Shown: positions 34,299 through 42,558 of the stretch, piece by piece
How positions within the stretch are numbered: position 1 is the stretch's first letter
How the letters are laid out: every line of letters starts with the position of its first letter
DNA from: Campylobacterales bacterium
GTDB lineage: Bacteria; Campylobacterota; Campylobacteria; Campylobacterales; Sulfurimonadaceae
Direction: 5' to 3'
Assembly (NCBI GenBank): GCA_026390135.1
Contig: JAPLGN010000022.1
Coordinates: forward strand, 1 to 64,000
DNA length: 64,000 nt
Program-made: the position numbers and the translations under genes
The notes under the pieces: generated by a model
What the model was told of the DNA's origin: nothing
Databases searched by the model: none
The model's input: the letters and a program-made list of their open reading frames with translations, nothing else

Positions 34299-35092
34299 GT
34301 ACAAAACCCTTTTTAAACATCGACCATGTCGATAAAATCTTTCCACTAGGAAAAGGCAAAGAGTACGTCGCATTGCGTGATGTGAAGCTCGAAATCCGTG
34401 AAAATGAGATTGTCTCTATCATCGGTCACTCCGGATGCGGTAAATCGACGATTCTCAACTTAATTGCGGGTCTTGATACCATCACAAAGGGTGTCATCTT
34501 GCTCGAAGACCGTGAAATTAATGCTCCAGGACCTGAGCGTGCCGTCGTATTTCAAAACCATTCGCTGTTGCCGTGGCTAAGTGTCTACCAAAACATCGAG
34601 ATGGCAGTCAAAAAAGTACGAAGCGATTTGAACCCAAAAGAGGTACGAGACCATGTGATACGTTATATCGATCTCGTCAATCTCGATCACGCCAAAGACA
34701 AATATCCTGCTGAAATCAGCGGAGGGATGAAGCAGCGTGTCGGAATCGCACGAGCACTCTCCATCGAGCCTAAAGTGCTGTTGATGGATGAGCCGTTTGG
34801 GGCACTCGACTCACTGACCCGAGCTAATTTACAAGATCATTTGATGCGTATTCAGATGCAAACAGGAAACACCGTCATCATCATCACCCACGATGTCGAT
34901 GAAGCAGTCTTACTCAGCGACCGCGTCATCATGATGACCAATGGACCTGAGGCGACGATTGGCGAGATACTGGAAGTGAATCTTCCGCATCCGAGAGAGC
35001 GTCTTACTTTACAACACAACGAAGAGTACCTGCAATGCCGTGGGGCAATTGTTGAGTTTCTCTACTCTAAATTTGCCAAACATGACGAATAA
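34295..35092 (+). CDS. nrtD: Nitrate ABC transporter ATP-binding protein, NrtD-like
   Basis: 265 residues. Walker A GHSGCGKST, Q-loop VFQNHSLLPWLSVYQNI, signature SGGMKQRVGIARAL, Walker B VLLMDEPFGALDS and switch histidine ITHDVDEA are intact. It is a single ABC domain without the extra regulatory domain of cyanobacterial NrtC, so NrtD-type is the closer match. The 4-nt overlap with nrtB shows coupled synthesis. Confidence 0.92.
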   Translation: MSTKPFLNIDHVDKIFPLGKGKEYVALRDVKLEIRENEIVSIIGHSGCGKSTILNLIAGLDTITKGVILLEDREINAPGPERAVVFQNHSLLPWLSVYQNIEMAVKKVRSDLNPKEVRDHVIRYIDLVNLDHAKDKYPAEISGGMKQRVGIARALSIEPKVLLMDEPFGALDSLTRANLQDHLMRIQMQTGNTVIIITHDVDEAVLLSDRVIMMTNGPEATIGEILEVNLPHPRERLTLQHNEEYLQCRGAIVEFLYSKFAKHDE

Positions 35093-35120
35093 AAAACATA
35101 AAAAATAAAAGGATATAAAA

Positions 35121-36374
35121 ATGAAAAAAATCACATTATCAGCAGTTGCCATTCTTTCAATGGCGGGTACATTTTCAAGCATACTAAGTGCAGATGAGGG
35201 CTTTACCCTCTTTAGTAATACTAAATTTAATGGTGAAGTACGTGCTCGTTATGAAAATGTTGATGTAGAAGACTCTGGAAAAAAAGAAGCAAATGCCTAT
35301 ACGGTACGTGCAACATTAGGGTTAGAAACGAATCTTCTCGGAGTTAATGGACTAAGTATGAAAGTTGACGGTACAACAGTTCAAACTATCGGTGCAACAA
35401 AATACGACAATGACCCTCGTACTACTGTAGGAGATAGCCGTTATGAAGCGGTTGCCGATCCCGAACAAACTCGATTTACACAAGCGTATCTCCAATACAA
35501 ATTAGGGAATACGGCACTTAAAGCAGGACGACAAATCATCAATCTTGATAATGAGCGTTTTATCGGTTCAGTTGATTGGAGACAGATGATGCAAAGCTTT
35601 GATGCAGTCACACTCACCAATACTTCTGTTACAGGATTAAATTTGACAGGTGCGTATGTGTACAGCTATGCCACAGCGTTTAATGAACCAACATGGGATA
35701 GCAAATCGGTCATCCTTAATGGCTCATATAAAATCAGCGATATGGTTAAAGTTACCGCGTATGATTATATGATTTCATCTGAAAAAACAGCGTATGGCAG
35801 TGATACTGTTGGTTTAGCTTTAACGGGTGAGGTTCCTCTTAGCATTGCTAAAATCAATTACCGAGCAGAATATGCCAAACAAGGCGATGCAACCTTTAAA
35901 ACAGTTGGATCAGCCAATGTGCAAAACGATGCCCAATACTATAACCTTGATGCGCTTTCCAACATTAGTGGCATTCTTGCAGGTGTTGGGTATGAAGTCC
36001 TCAGCGGAACGACTGGAAGCGATGGAAAAACAGCGTTTAGTACACCTCTTGCAACCCTGCACAAATTCAACGGATGGGCAGATAAGTTTTTAGCCACTCC
36101 AACGGGTGGTTTATGTGATGCGAGCGCTACACTTGGATACACAACCCCTACTCTTGGAAAAGCAATGGTTGTCTATCATAATTACACAACCGATGTGGCT
36201 ATGAGTGGCAAAAGTGATCTAGGACGTGAATGGGATATGCTCTATACCAATACTATCCCTGGTGTAAAAGGACTCAATGGATTGATTAAAGCTGCCTATT
36301 ATCAAGGTGGAGATGTAGCTGGCAATATCAAAGACGTTAGCAAAGTATGGTTGCAAGCAACCTATAAATTTTAA
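35121..36374 (+). CDS. Outer-membrane porin
   Basis: 417 residues with a signal peptide (cleavage near SILSA). The barrel starts with FNGEVRARYENVDVED, has LKAGRQIINLDNERFIGSVDWRQ in mid-protein as in OprD/alginate-export-like porins, and ends WLQATYKF with terminal phenylalanine. It lies 28 nt after nrtD, so it probably belongs to the nrt operon and lets nitrate cross the outer membrane (inference). AAAGGA precedes the ATG. Confidence 0.85.
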   Translation: MKKITLSAVAILSMAGTFSSILSADEGFTLFSNTKFNGEVRARYENVDVEDSGKKEANAYTVRATLGLETNLLGVNGLSMKVDGTTVQTIGATKYDNDPRTTVGDSRYEAVADPEQTRFTQAYLQYKLGNTALKAGRQIINLDNERFIGSVDWRQMMQSFDAVTLTNTSVTGLNLTGAYVYSYATAFNEPTWDSKSVILNGSYKISDMVKVTAYDYMISSEKTAYGSDTVGLALTGEVPLSIAKINYRAEYAKQGDATFKTVGSANVQNDAQYYNLDALSNISGILAGVGYEVLSGTTGSDGKTAFSTPLATLHKFNGWADKFLATPTGGLCDASATLGYTTPTLGKAMVVYHNYTTDVAMSGKSDLGREWDMLYTNTIPGVKGLNGLIKAAYYQGGDVAGNIKDVSKVWLQATYKF

Positions 36375-36814
36375 TGCACTTTCTTTAACGCCACTGCATT
36401 CATACAATAACGTAATCCGCTTGGACTTGGTCCATCGGGAAATACATGCCCTAAATGGGCGTCACATGTATTACATACTGTCTCTACTCTTGTCATCCCA
36501 TGCGATGTATCCGTATTGTACGCAACAGCATTATCTTTGATCGGCTGTGTAAACGATGGCCACCCTGTCCCCGAATCAAATTTTTCAGACGCATCAAAAA
36601 GCAGTGTTCCACAGCAGACACACGCATAAATACCCGGTTCAAAAAGGGTACACATTTGAGAACTAAAAGGACGCTCCGTGCCTGCTTGACGAGCAACACG
36701 AAATTGCTCATCACTCAATACTTCACGCCATTCTTGAGCCGTTTTTTCGACTCGTTTGTCAGGTGCTAAATTTCCCTCTTTACCTAATCTCAATACTTCT
36801 TTCCAGTTCAACAT
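36371..36814 (-). CDS. msrB: Peptide-methionine (R)-S-oxide reductase MsrB
   Basis: 147 residues. Zinc-binding pairs C65-x2-C68 and C114-x2-C117 and the catalytic cysteine C137 in RYCMNA are present, as are the family blocks FDSGTGWPSF and HLGHVFPDGP. It repairs oxidised methionine with thioredoxin. The start is the ATG at 36814, after AGGAG; an open frame to 36844 lacks support. No signal peptide, so cytoplasmic. The stop codon overlaps that of the porin gene by 4 nt in convergent orientation. An odd neighbour for nitrate genes, with no clear functional link. Confidence 0.95.
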   Translation of the reverse strand: MLNWKEVLRLGKEGNLAPDKRVEKTAQEWREVLSDEQFRVARQAGTERPFSSQMCTLFEPGIYACVCCGTLLFDASEKFDSGTGWPSFTQPIKDNAVAYNTDTSHGMTRVETVCNTCDAHLGHVFPDGPSPSGLRYCMNAVALKKVH

Positions 36815-36862
36815 AAAGACTCCTTTTGGCAATACAGTATCCAAGAGTTCTTTCTCTTTTCA

Positions 36863-37426
36863 TTAACACAAAGAGTTAAAAAAATTCCGACACATCCCGA
36901 TAATCTTCTCTTGGCGTTCTTTTCCAACGAGCTCATTTTGACGGATACTATGAACCTCATCAATCAATACAGATATTTTTTGTGGAATGAGCGATGTCAG
37001 ATAATGACGCAATGCAGAACTCACCGCCGGTGCCTTGCCAGCTGTATTAATTCCCACACATAAATCACCTTCAACAATAAGTGCGGGGAAAATAAAACTG
37101 CACAATGCTGGAGAATCGACACAGTTGACGGGAATCTTCAATGTCATACAAGCAGCATAAATTTTTTCCTGCTCACGTAGATCATCCAATGCACCAATGA
37201 CCAAAAAACGGTTTTCACAATCTTCCAACCCATACTCTCGTTCAATAAGTATGATTGAATGCACTTGTGCTAATGTGTATATCTCTTCATGGATAGCAGG
37301 TGCGATGACCGTTAGGTTTGGTGTGAACTTCACCAACTGCTCAATTTTACGAAGCGCTACTTCTCCAGCACCGATTATGAGACAATTTTGATCTTTCAAA
37401 TCGACGAACATGGGGAAAAGTGCCAT
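36863..37426 (-). CDS. Precorrin-2 dehydrogenase / sirohydrochlorin ferrochelatase (CysG N-terminal type)
   Basis: 187 residues, corresponding to the N-terminal part of CysG (MET8-like). The NAD-binding motif CLIIGAGEVALRKIEQL and the conserved INTAGKAPAVSSALRHYL block are present. It oxidises precorrin-2 to sirohydrochlorin and inserts iron to give sirohaem, the cofactor of the nitrite reductase encoded nearby. The methyltransferase half is a separate divergent gene at 37528. AAGGA precedes the ATG. Confidence 0.92.
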   Translation of the reverse strand: MALFPMFVDLKDQNCLIIGAGEVALRKIEQLVKFTPNLTVIAPAIHEEIYTLAQVHSIILIEREYGLEDCENRFLVIGALDDLREQEKIYAACMTLKIPVNCVDSPALCSFIFPALIVEGDLCVGINTAGKAPAVSSALRHYLTSLIPQKISVLIDEVHSIRQNELVGKERQEKIIGMCRNFFNSLC

Positions 37427-37508
37427 AAAATTCCTTTGTGATTAAAAGATAATCAATCTATTGTATTTCTAACCCTCATTTTACACTATTATTTTGAAGA
37501 TTAAAAAG

Positions 37509-37520
37509 TCCTAATAAGGA
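37509..37520 (+). promoter_or_regulatory. Near-palindrome TCCTAATAAGGA before the SUMT gene
   Basis: It differs at one position from the perfect palindrome TCCTAATTAGGA at 6970 and lies at almost the same distance from its ATG (7 versus 6 nt). In both cases the right half carries the ribosome-binding AGGA. A TATTAT -10-like box at 37487-37492 would start transcription just upstream of it. Confidence 0.4.
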
Positions 37521-37527
37521 AAAAACG

Positions 37528-38304
37528 ATGACTGGAAACCTTTATTTGATTGGATGCGGACCTGGGGATGCCGATTTGCTAACCCTCAAAGCCCTAAAAA
37601 CCATTCAAAAACTCGATGTTGCTCTGATCGATCATCTCCTTACCCAGGAGATTATTGATCTGATTCCATTGCAGACCAAAGTCGTTTTCGTTGGAAAAGA
37701 AAAAGGTCGTCACAGTTCAACCCAAGAAGAAATCAATGCACTAATCTGCGAATACGCCCTCAAAGGATACTGTGTAGGACGTCTGAAATGTGGAGATCCC
37801 TATATTTTTGGACGAGGTACTGAAGAGGCTATTTATGCGATGGAGCGAAATATTCACACTGAAGTGATTCCTGGAATATCTTCAGCACTCTGCGGTCCGC
37901 TCTCTGCTGGTATTGCCCCGACTGCACGCGGATATGCCACGGGAATGTCGGTTGTATCAGCTCACCTAGCAGGTGATCGAGTGAATTTGGAATGGATACC
38001 CTTGCTAAATATGAAGAACCATACAACAATCGTTTTAATGGGACTGAGCCGTGCAGAGCAAATCACAGCCGAGGCGCTGGATAAAGGGATTAGCCCTGCG
38101 CTCAATGTCGCTATCGTTTCCAATGCCACAACAGCCCATCAAAGCACGATTATCACGACACTTATAGATTTGCCAAAAGCCGCTAAAAAAGCACCCAAAC
38201 CTGCCATCATCATTTTTGGTGATGTCGTCGCACTCGAATCCAAACTTCCAAAATACATCCATGAGATCAAGGAGACCACACATGATATCGCTAATGCAGG
38301 CTAA
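37528..38304 (+). CDS. cobA: Uroporphyrinogen-III C-methyltransferase (SUMT)
   Basis: 258 residues. The tetrapyrrole methylase pattern is complete: LYLIGCGPGDADLLTLKAL at the N-terminus, VGRLKCGDPYIFGRG, the VIPGISSAL block and a late IIIFGDVV. It adds two methyl groups from S-adenosylmethionine to uroporphyrinogen III, giving precorrin-2 for sirohaem. It overlaps nirA by 23 nt, so sirohaem supply is made together with the enzyme that uses it. Confidence 0.94.
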   Translation: MTGNLYLIGCGPGDADLLTLKALKTIQKLDVALIDHLLTQEIIDLIPLQTKVVFVGKEKGRHSSTQEEINALICEYALKGYCVGRLKCGDPYIFGRGTEEAIYAMERNIHTEVIPGISSALCGPLSAGIAPTARGYATGMSVVSAHLAGDRVNLEWIPLLNMKNHTTIVLMGLSRAEQITAEALDKGISPALNVAIVSNATTAHQSTIITTLIDLPKAAKKAPKPAIIIFGDVVALESKLPKYIHEIKETTHDIANAG

Positions 38305-40180
38305 TGAAGCACGCAGTGCCAAACGGCACAAAACCGAAACCATAAAAGACGCTTTTTGTGCCTCAGAGGCATGGGAACGATTGATCGGATATTCCAAAAC
38401 AGGGTATGCTTCCATCACCGACGAAGACAAAGATTTCGTCCTCAAAAGTTTCGGTATTTTTGATCGCCCTGCTACCCCTGAAAAATTTATGATTCGTGTT
38501 CGTATCGCTGGTGGTGCTTTGAGTGTGAAACAAGCACACGTATTAGCCGATGTTGCAACTCGTTTTGGTCAAGACTACATTGACATCACAACACGTATGC
38601 AGATCGAATTACGCTATATCACCATCGAAAACATACCGGAAGCACTAAGTCTTTTGGAAAGTGTCGGTCTTACAAGCTATCAAACAGGAGTCGATAATTT
38701 TCGTAATATTCTTATCGATCCTCTCGATGGATTGGCGATGGATAATATTATTCCCTGCACTCACATCATGGAGAAAATTCAAGCGATATTTTTAAAAGAT
38801 GAAGAGTGGATCACGACACTTCCTCGCAAATTCAACATTGGGCTTAACGGCTCTCTGGCAAATCGCTGCAATATTTTTGGTCAGGATTTTGCTCTTGCGC
38901 TCGCGCAAAAAGATGGCGTATATGGCTTCAATCTCTATCTTGGCGGTCGTGTCGGAACTTTGGCAAAAAGTGCCGATATGTTTGTCTTGCCTCATGAAGC
39001 GGTAAAAATTTTTGAAGCGGTCGTGCAACTCTTTAAAAAGTACGGCTTTCGTGACAATCGCAATAAAAATCGGTTAGTCTTCCTTATCGAAGCAGTGGGA
39101 ATGATGGAGTTTCGATCTGCCATAGAAGAGCAGCTGTCTCATTCAATGCCTCTCTCAGGTGAGACTCTCAGTTGCCTCGAAGGAGGCGACCATTATGGAA
39201 AAGTCACACTCAAAGATGGATCATTTGCTCTCTACGCCGCCGTCCCCTCAGGAGTCTTTAGCGGGAGTTCTTTAAGCGATGCTGCCGATATTGCTACGTC
39301 TCAAAATGGGGCAATCCGTCTCACGATCGAGCAAAACCTCATCATTACAGGAATCACAGATGAAGCTGCGGCGTTAAATTCACTGTTATTTCTAAAATAT
39401 CCTAACCGTCCCTCACCTTATATGGCAAACCTCATTGCGTGTGCAGGGACCGAACATTGTCCATTCGGTGTCATCCCGAACAAACCTGATGCCATAGAAA
39501 TGGGAGAATATTTAGCTCGTGAAGTACCAATAGAAGATGCCAAAATGCGTCTGTATTGGTCAGCGTGTGTCAAAGGATGCGGTATTCACGGTGCTGGTGA
39601 TTTAGGATTTTTAGGGTGTAAAACTCCTTATAACGGCAAAACCGTTTTAGGTGTCGATATATTTATCGGAGGAACTCTCAGCAGTGAAAGCGGTGAAGGA
39701 CATCTCCTCCTAAAAGGAATCGTATTAGAGCATGCACGTGAATATGTTGCGGAACTCATGCGTCAATATCGTGATTTACGCATTGGCAAAGAAAGTTTAG
39801 AAAAATTCATTGCCCGTTTGCAAGTGCGTTATACTAATGCTTCTATCGGATTTTTGATGCGCTGGAATCGCCAAATGCGGCTGGAAAATAAACTCGAAGC
39901 ACTTCTTTCATTTAATCTAAAACGTCATGGCGGTTCGCATCGTGAACCGGATGAAATTTTTGAATTTGGTTGTGCAATCGTTCGTGGTATTACTCTCTCC
40001 AATCCTTACGATACCGATGAACCCCTTGCCGAGGAAAAGAAAAGCTACCGTCTTAAATCGTCTGAGCTCTCCCTCTACAAATCCATTATTGAAAAAATGG
40101 TAGAACCTAATCCTCTGACACGTTCAAAAGTATTTACTGAGATTACCGTAGAATTAAAAAAAATAGAGAATGGCGAATAA
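38282..40180 (+). CDS. nirA: Sirohaem nitrite reductase, ferredoxin type (NirA-like)
   Basis: 632 residues with the duplicated sulphite/nitrite reductase fold. The 4Fe-4S/sirohaem cysteines are intact: Cx5C in CAGTEHC (about 386-392) and Cx3C in CVKGC about 40 residues later. It reduces nitrite to ammonium with six electrons, probably from ferredoxin, since no flavin or NADH domain is present. The start at 38282 lies inside cobA; MQAN at 38294 is an alternative. Sulphite reductases share the fold, and the nitrate cluster favours nitrite as substrate. About 80 C-terminal residues extend beyond the last core domain. Confidence 0.92.
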   Translation: MISLMQANEARSAKRHKTETIKDAFCASEAWERLIGYSKTGYASITDEDKDFVLKSFGIFDRPATPEKFMIRVRIAGGALSVKQAHVLADVATRFGQDYIDITTRMQIELRYITIENIPEALSLLESVGLTSYQTGVDNFRNILIDPLDGLAMDNIIPCTHIMEKIQAIFLKDEEWITTLPRKFNIGLNGSLANRCNIFGQDFALALAQKDGVYGFNLYLGGRVGTLAKSADMFVLPHEAVKIFEAVVQLFKKYGFRDNRNKNRLVFLIEAVGMMEFRSAIEEQLSHSMPLSGETLSCLEGGDHYGKVTLKDGSFALYAAVPSGVFSGSSLSDAADIATSQNGAIRLTIEQNLIITGITDEAAALNSLLFLKYPNRPSPYMANLIACAGTEHCPFGVIPNKPDAIEMGEYLAREVPIEDAKMRLYWSACVKGCGIHGAGDLGFLGCKTPYNGKTVLGVDIFIGGTLSSESGEGHLLLKGIVLEHAREYVAELMRQYRDLRIGKESLEKFIARLQVRYTNASIGFLMRWNRQMRLENKLEALLSFNLKRHGGSHREPDEIFEFGCAIVRGITLSNPYDTDEPLAEEKKSYRLKSSELSLYKSIIEKMVEPNPLTRSKVFTEITVELKKIENGE

Positions 40181-42209
40181 CATGAATCCGTCACAACCAA
40201 TCTCTACTGGATGTCCATTTTGCGGTACGGGGTGTGCGTTAAACGTAGAGTCCAGCGATAAAGGTTATAAAGTTAAAGGAGACAAAACCAATCACTCTAC
40301 CTTAGGAGATTTATGTTTTAAACCCATTCAAATGGCAAAAGCGCTTGATACCGCCCGCTTGTATACACCGTTATACCGTGAAGATAAAAATGCACCTTTT
40401 GAAGAGATTTCTTGGGAAAAAGCCATCGATCTTGTTGCTCAAAATATCACTTCTCGCTCCAAAGAAGAACTCTATTTTTACCTCTCAGGACAGCTTCTTA
40501 CCGAAGAGAGCTATCTTTTTACAAAACTGATAAAAGGACATCTAGGAACCAACAACGTTGATGCGAATTCACGGCTATGTATGGCAAGCGCCGTGACAGC
40601 CCACAAAATGGTTTTTGGAAGTGACGGCCCTATAAGTAATTACCAAGACATTGATAATGCCGATGTGATACTCATCAGCGGTTCAAACCCTGCATGGGCA
40701 CATCCTGTTGTATTTAGACGCATCTTAGCACGCAAAAAATCTCATCCCGATACCCTCATCATCATCATTGATCCTATCTGTACCGAAACGGCGCAAAAAA
40801 GTGACCTTTGGATTGGACTGCGAAGTGGAAGTGATACCCTATTTTACAATACGCTATTAGGTGAACTCTACCGACGAAATCAATGCGACATCGACTTCAT
40901 CCAACGCTCCTCGCAAGGATTTGAAAACACCCTGATCGAAGCCATTAAAACACCCTATCGCACTGCCATTGAATCGTGCGGTATACCCTTGGAAGCCTCC
41001 GAAAAACTCCTTGAAGCGCTGGGATCGAATAAAAAAATACTCGGTCTGTGGTGTCAAGGACTCAATCAAGCACATGATGGCGTGATGCGCAACATTGGTT
41101 TTATCAATCTCTTTTTAGCAACAGGCAGACTAAATGCCACCAAAGGCTCACCTTTATCTCTGACAGGTCAGCCCAATGCTATGGGAGGACGAGAAACGGG
41201 CTATCTTGCCAATGCCCTACCCGGATACCGTGATGTTCGTAATCGAGATGACCGAATCACCTGCGAGACTCACTGGAATCTTCCAAAAAACACCATTTCT
41301 TCAGAAGTTGGAATCACCGTTACCGAAGCCATGGATTCCATCCTCTACAATAAAATCAAATTTTTATGGGTCGCCTGCACCAACCCGCTCCTAAGCCTGC
41401 CCGATGTTGCAAAAACCAAACGCGCACTTGAATCTCCCGATCTTTTTTTAGTCGTTCAAGATTGTGTACTAAGCGAAACAGCTGCTTTAGCAAATTTGGT
41501 ATTGCCAACTTATGGATGGGGTGAAAAAGAGGGGAGCATGACCAACTCAGAGCGTTTTATCAAACGCGTACGACCGTTTAAATCTCCGCCATCGGGAGCA
41601 AAAAGCGATCTTGATATTATTTGTGATATTGCCAGAAAACTTGGATTGAGCGGATTTGAGTACCATAATACCCAAGAGGTCTACGATGAGTACAAAGTCC
41701 TAACCACAAAACGATTATGCGACCAAAGTACACAAGAGTATGACACCCTCTCCTATCAATGGGGAGGAGAACGCCTTTATGCCGATGAGATATTTCCAAC
41801 AACATCGGGCAAAGTACAGTTTCACCCCATCATCTCCTCTACTTTAACCCTTGCTGATGAACACTATGTCCTCATTACGGGGAGAACCAAAAAACAATGG
41901 CACACAATGACCCGAACAGGATTGGTCGATGAACTCTTAAAAGACGAAGAAAATCCCTATCTGCTTATGAATGCTTCCGAAGCATTGGCGATGAATCTTA
42001 ATGAAGGTGATAGTGTCATAATTTCCAATGAGCTTGGACGGCTTGAGCTTCCCATCCGTTTTGGTGAACTCGCCCAACGCCATCTATTTGCCCCTTTTGG
42101 CTATCCGAAAGCTCCCATCAATATGTTGGTTCCCACTATTAATGACCCCTTTTCATTTCAAAGTGCTTTAAAATCTGCCCAAGTTACCCTAAGTACAAAA
42201 AGGATATGA
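40170..42209 (+). CDS. nasA: Assimilatory nitrate reductase, molybdopterin catalytic subunit (NasA/NarB-like)
   Basis: 679 residues. The N-terminal 4Fe-4S motif is C15-x2-C18-x3-C22-x26-C49. A bis-MGD molybdenum domain follows (DANSRLCMASAV, NPAWAHPV, ATGRLNATKGSPLSLTGQPNAMGGRE), and the C-terminal cofactor-binding domain begins near 570 (ITGRTKKQWHTMTRTG). It reduces nitrate to nitrite in the cytoplasm; there is no Tat signal, as expected for the assimilatory type. It overlaps nirA by 11 nt; MNPS at 40182 is an alternative start. No NADH-binding or extra 2Fe-2S domain is present, so ferredoxin is the likely donor. Confidence 0.93.
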   Translation: MANNMNPSQPISTGCPFCGTGCALNVESSDKGYKVKGDKTNHSTLGDLCFKPIQMAKALDTARLYTPLYREDKNAPFEEISWEKAIDLVAQNITSRSKEELYFYLSGQLLTEESYLFTKLIKGHLGTNNVDANSRLCMASAVTAHKMVFGSDGPISNYQDIDNADVILISGSNPAWAHPVVFRRILARKKSHPDTLIIIIDPICTETAQKSDLWIGLRSGSDTLFYNTLLGELYRRNQCDIDFIQRSSQGFENTLIEAIKTPYRTAIESCGIPLEASEKLLEALGSNKKILGLWCQGLNQAHDGVMRNIGFINLFLATGRLNATKGSPLSLTGQPNAMGGRETGYLANALPGYRDVRNRDDRITCETHWNLPKNTISSEVGITVTEAMDSILYNKIKFLWVACTNPLLSLPDVAKTKRALESPDLFLVVQDCVLSETAALANLVLPTYGWGEKEGSMTNSERFIKRVRPFKSPPSGAKSDLDIICDIARKLGLSGFEYHNTQEVYDEYKVLTTKRLCDQSTQEYDTLSYQWGGERLYADEIFPTTSGKVQFHPIISSTLTLADEHYVLITGRTKKQWHTMTRTGLVDELLKDEENPYLLMNASEALAMNLNEGDSVIISNELGRLELPIRFGELAQRHLFAPFGYPKAPINMLVPTINDPFSFQSALKSAQVTLSTKRI

Positions 42210-42218
42210 CTATTTCGC

Positions 42219-42224
42219 TATAAT
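42219..42224 (+). promoter_or_regulatory. -10 element TATAAT at leaderless distance from the next ATG
   Basis: TATAAT ends 7 nt before the ATG at 42232 and no ribosome-binding site is visible. Transcription of the small membrane protein and ABC-F genes probably starts here, at or next to the start codon. Confidence 0.5.
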
Positions 42225-42231
42225 TCGCTGT

Positions 42232-42555
42232 ATGAATAACGAACCTTTTACCTTCCACATTGACCCCACACCAACGCTTCCAACCCGCCGTTGCCGTTTT
42301 ATGGCACGTGTTCTTGGATGGGCTTTGAGTTATGGAAATTACGCTTTAGCTTTGTTTATATGGTGGAAAAGTGATTGGTTTATTGCAATTGGAACGCTTT
42401 TATTGGGCTTTATACTCTTTGGAATCCTCCGCTCTAAACTGCGCAATGACTCGATCCCTCCCGCCCAACGTGAATACGAGTACACTGATTACGCCATCGC
42501 GACATGGTATCTCTCACGTAATACCTGTTTTACCATCTCCACACCTACGGAATAA
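42232..42555 (+). CDS. Small membrane protein, function unknown
   Basis: 107 residues with two hydrophobic helices (about 30-45 and 48-62) and charged ends. No known motif is recognised. It lies 3 nt before the ABC-F gene and is likely co-transcribed. The ATG at 42232 fits a leaderless transcript; if that is wrong, the ATG at 42301 is the next candidate, with no good ribosome-binding site either. Confidence 0.6.
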   Translation: MNNEPFTFHIDPTPTLPTRRCRFMARVLGWALSYGNYALALFIWWKSDWFIAIGTLLLGFILFGILRSKLRNDSIPPAQREYEYTDYAIATWYLSRNTCFTISTPTE

Positions 42556-42558
42556 TTT

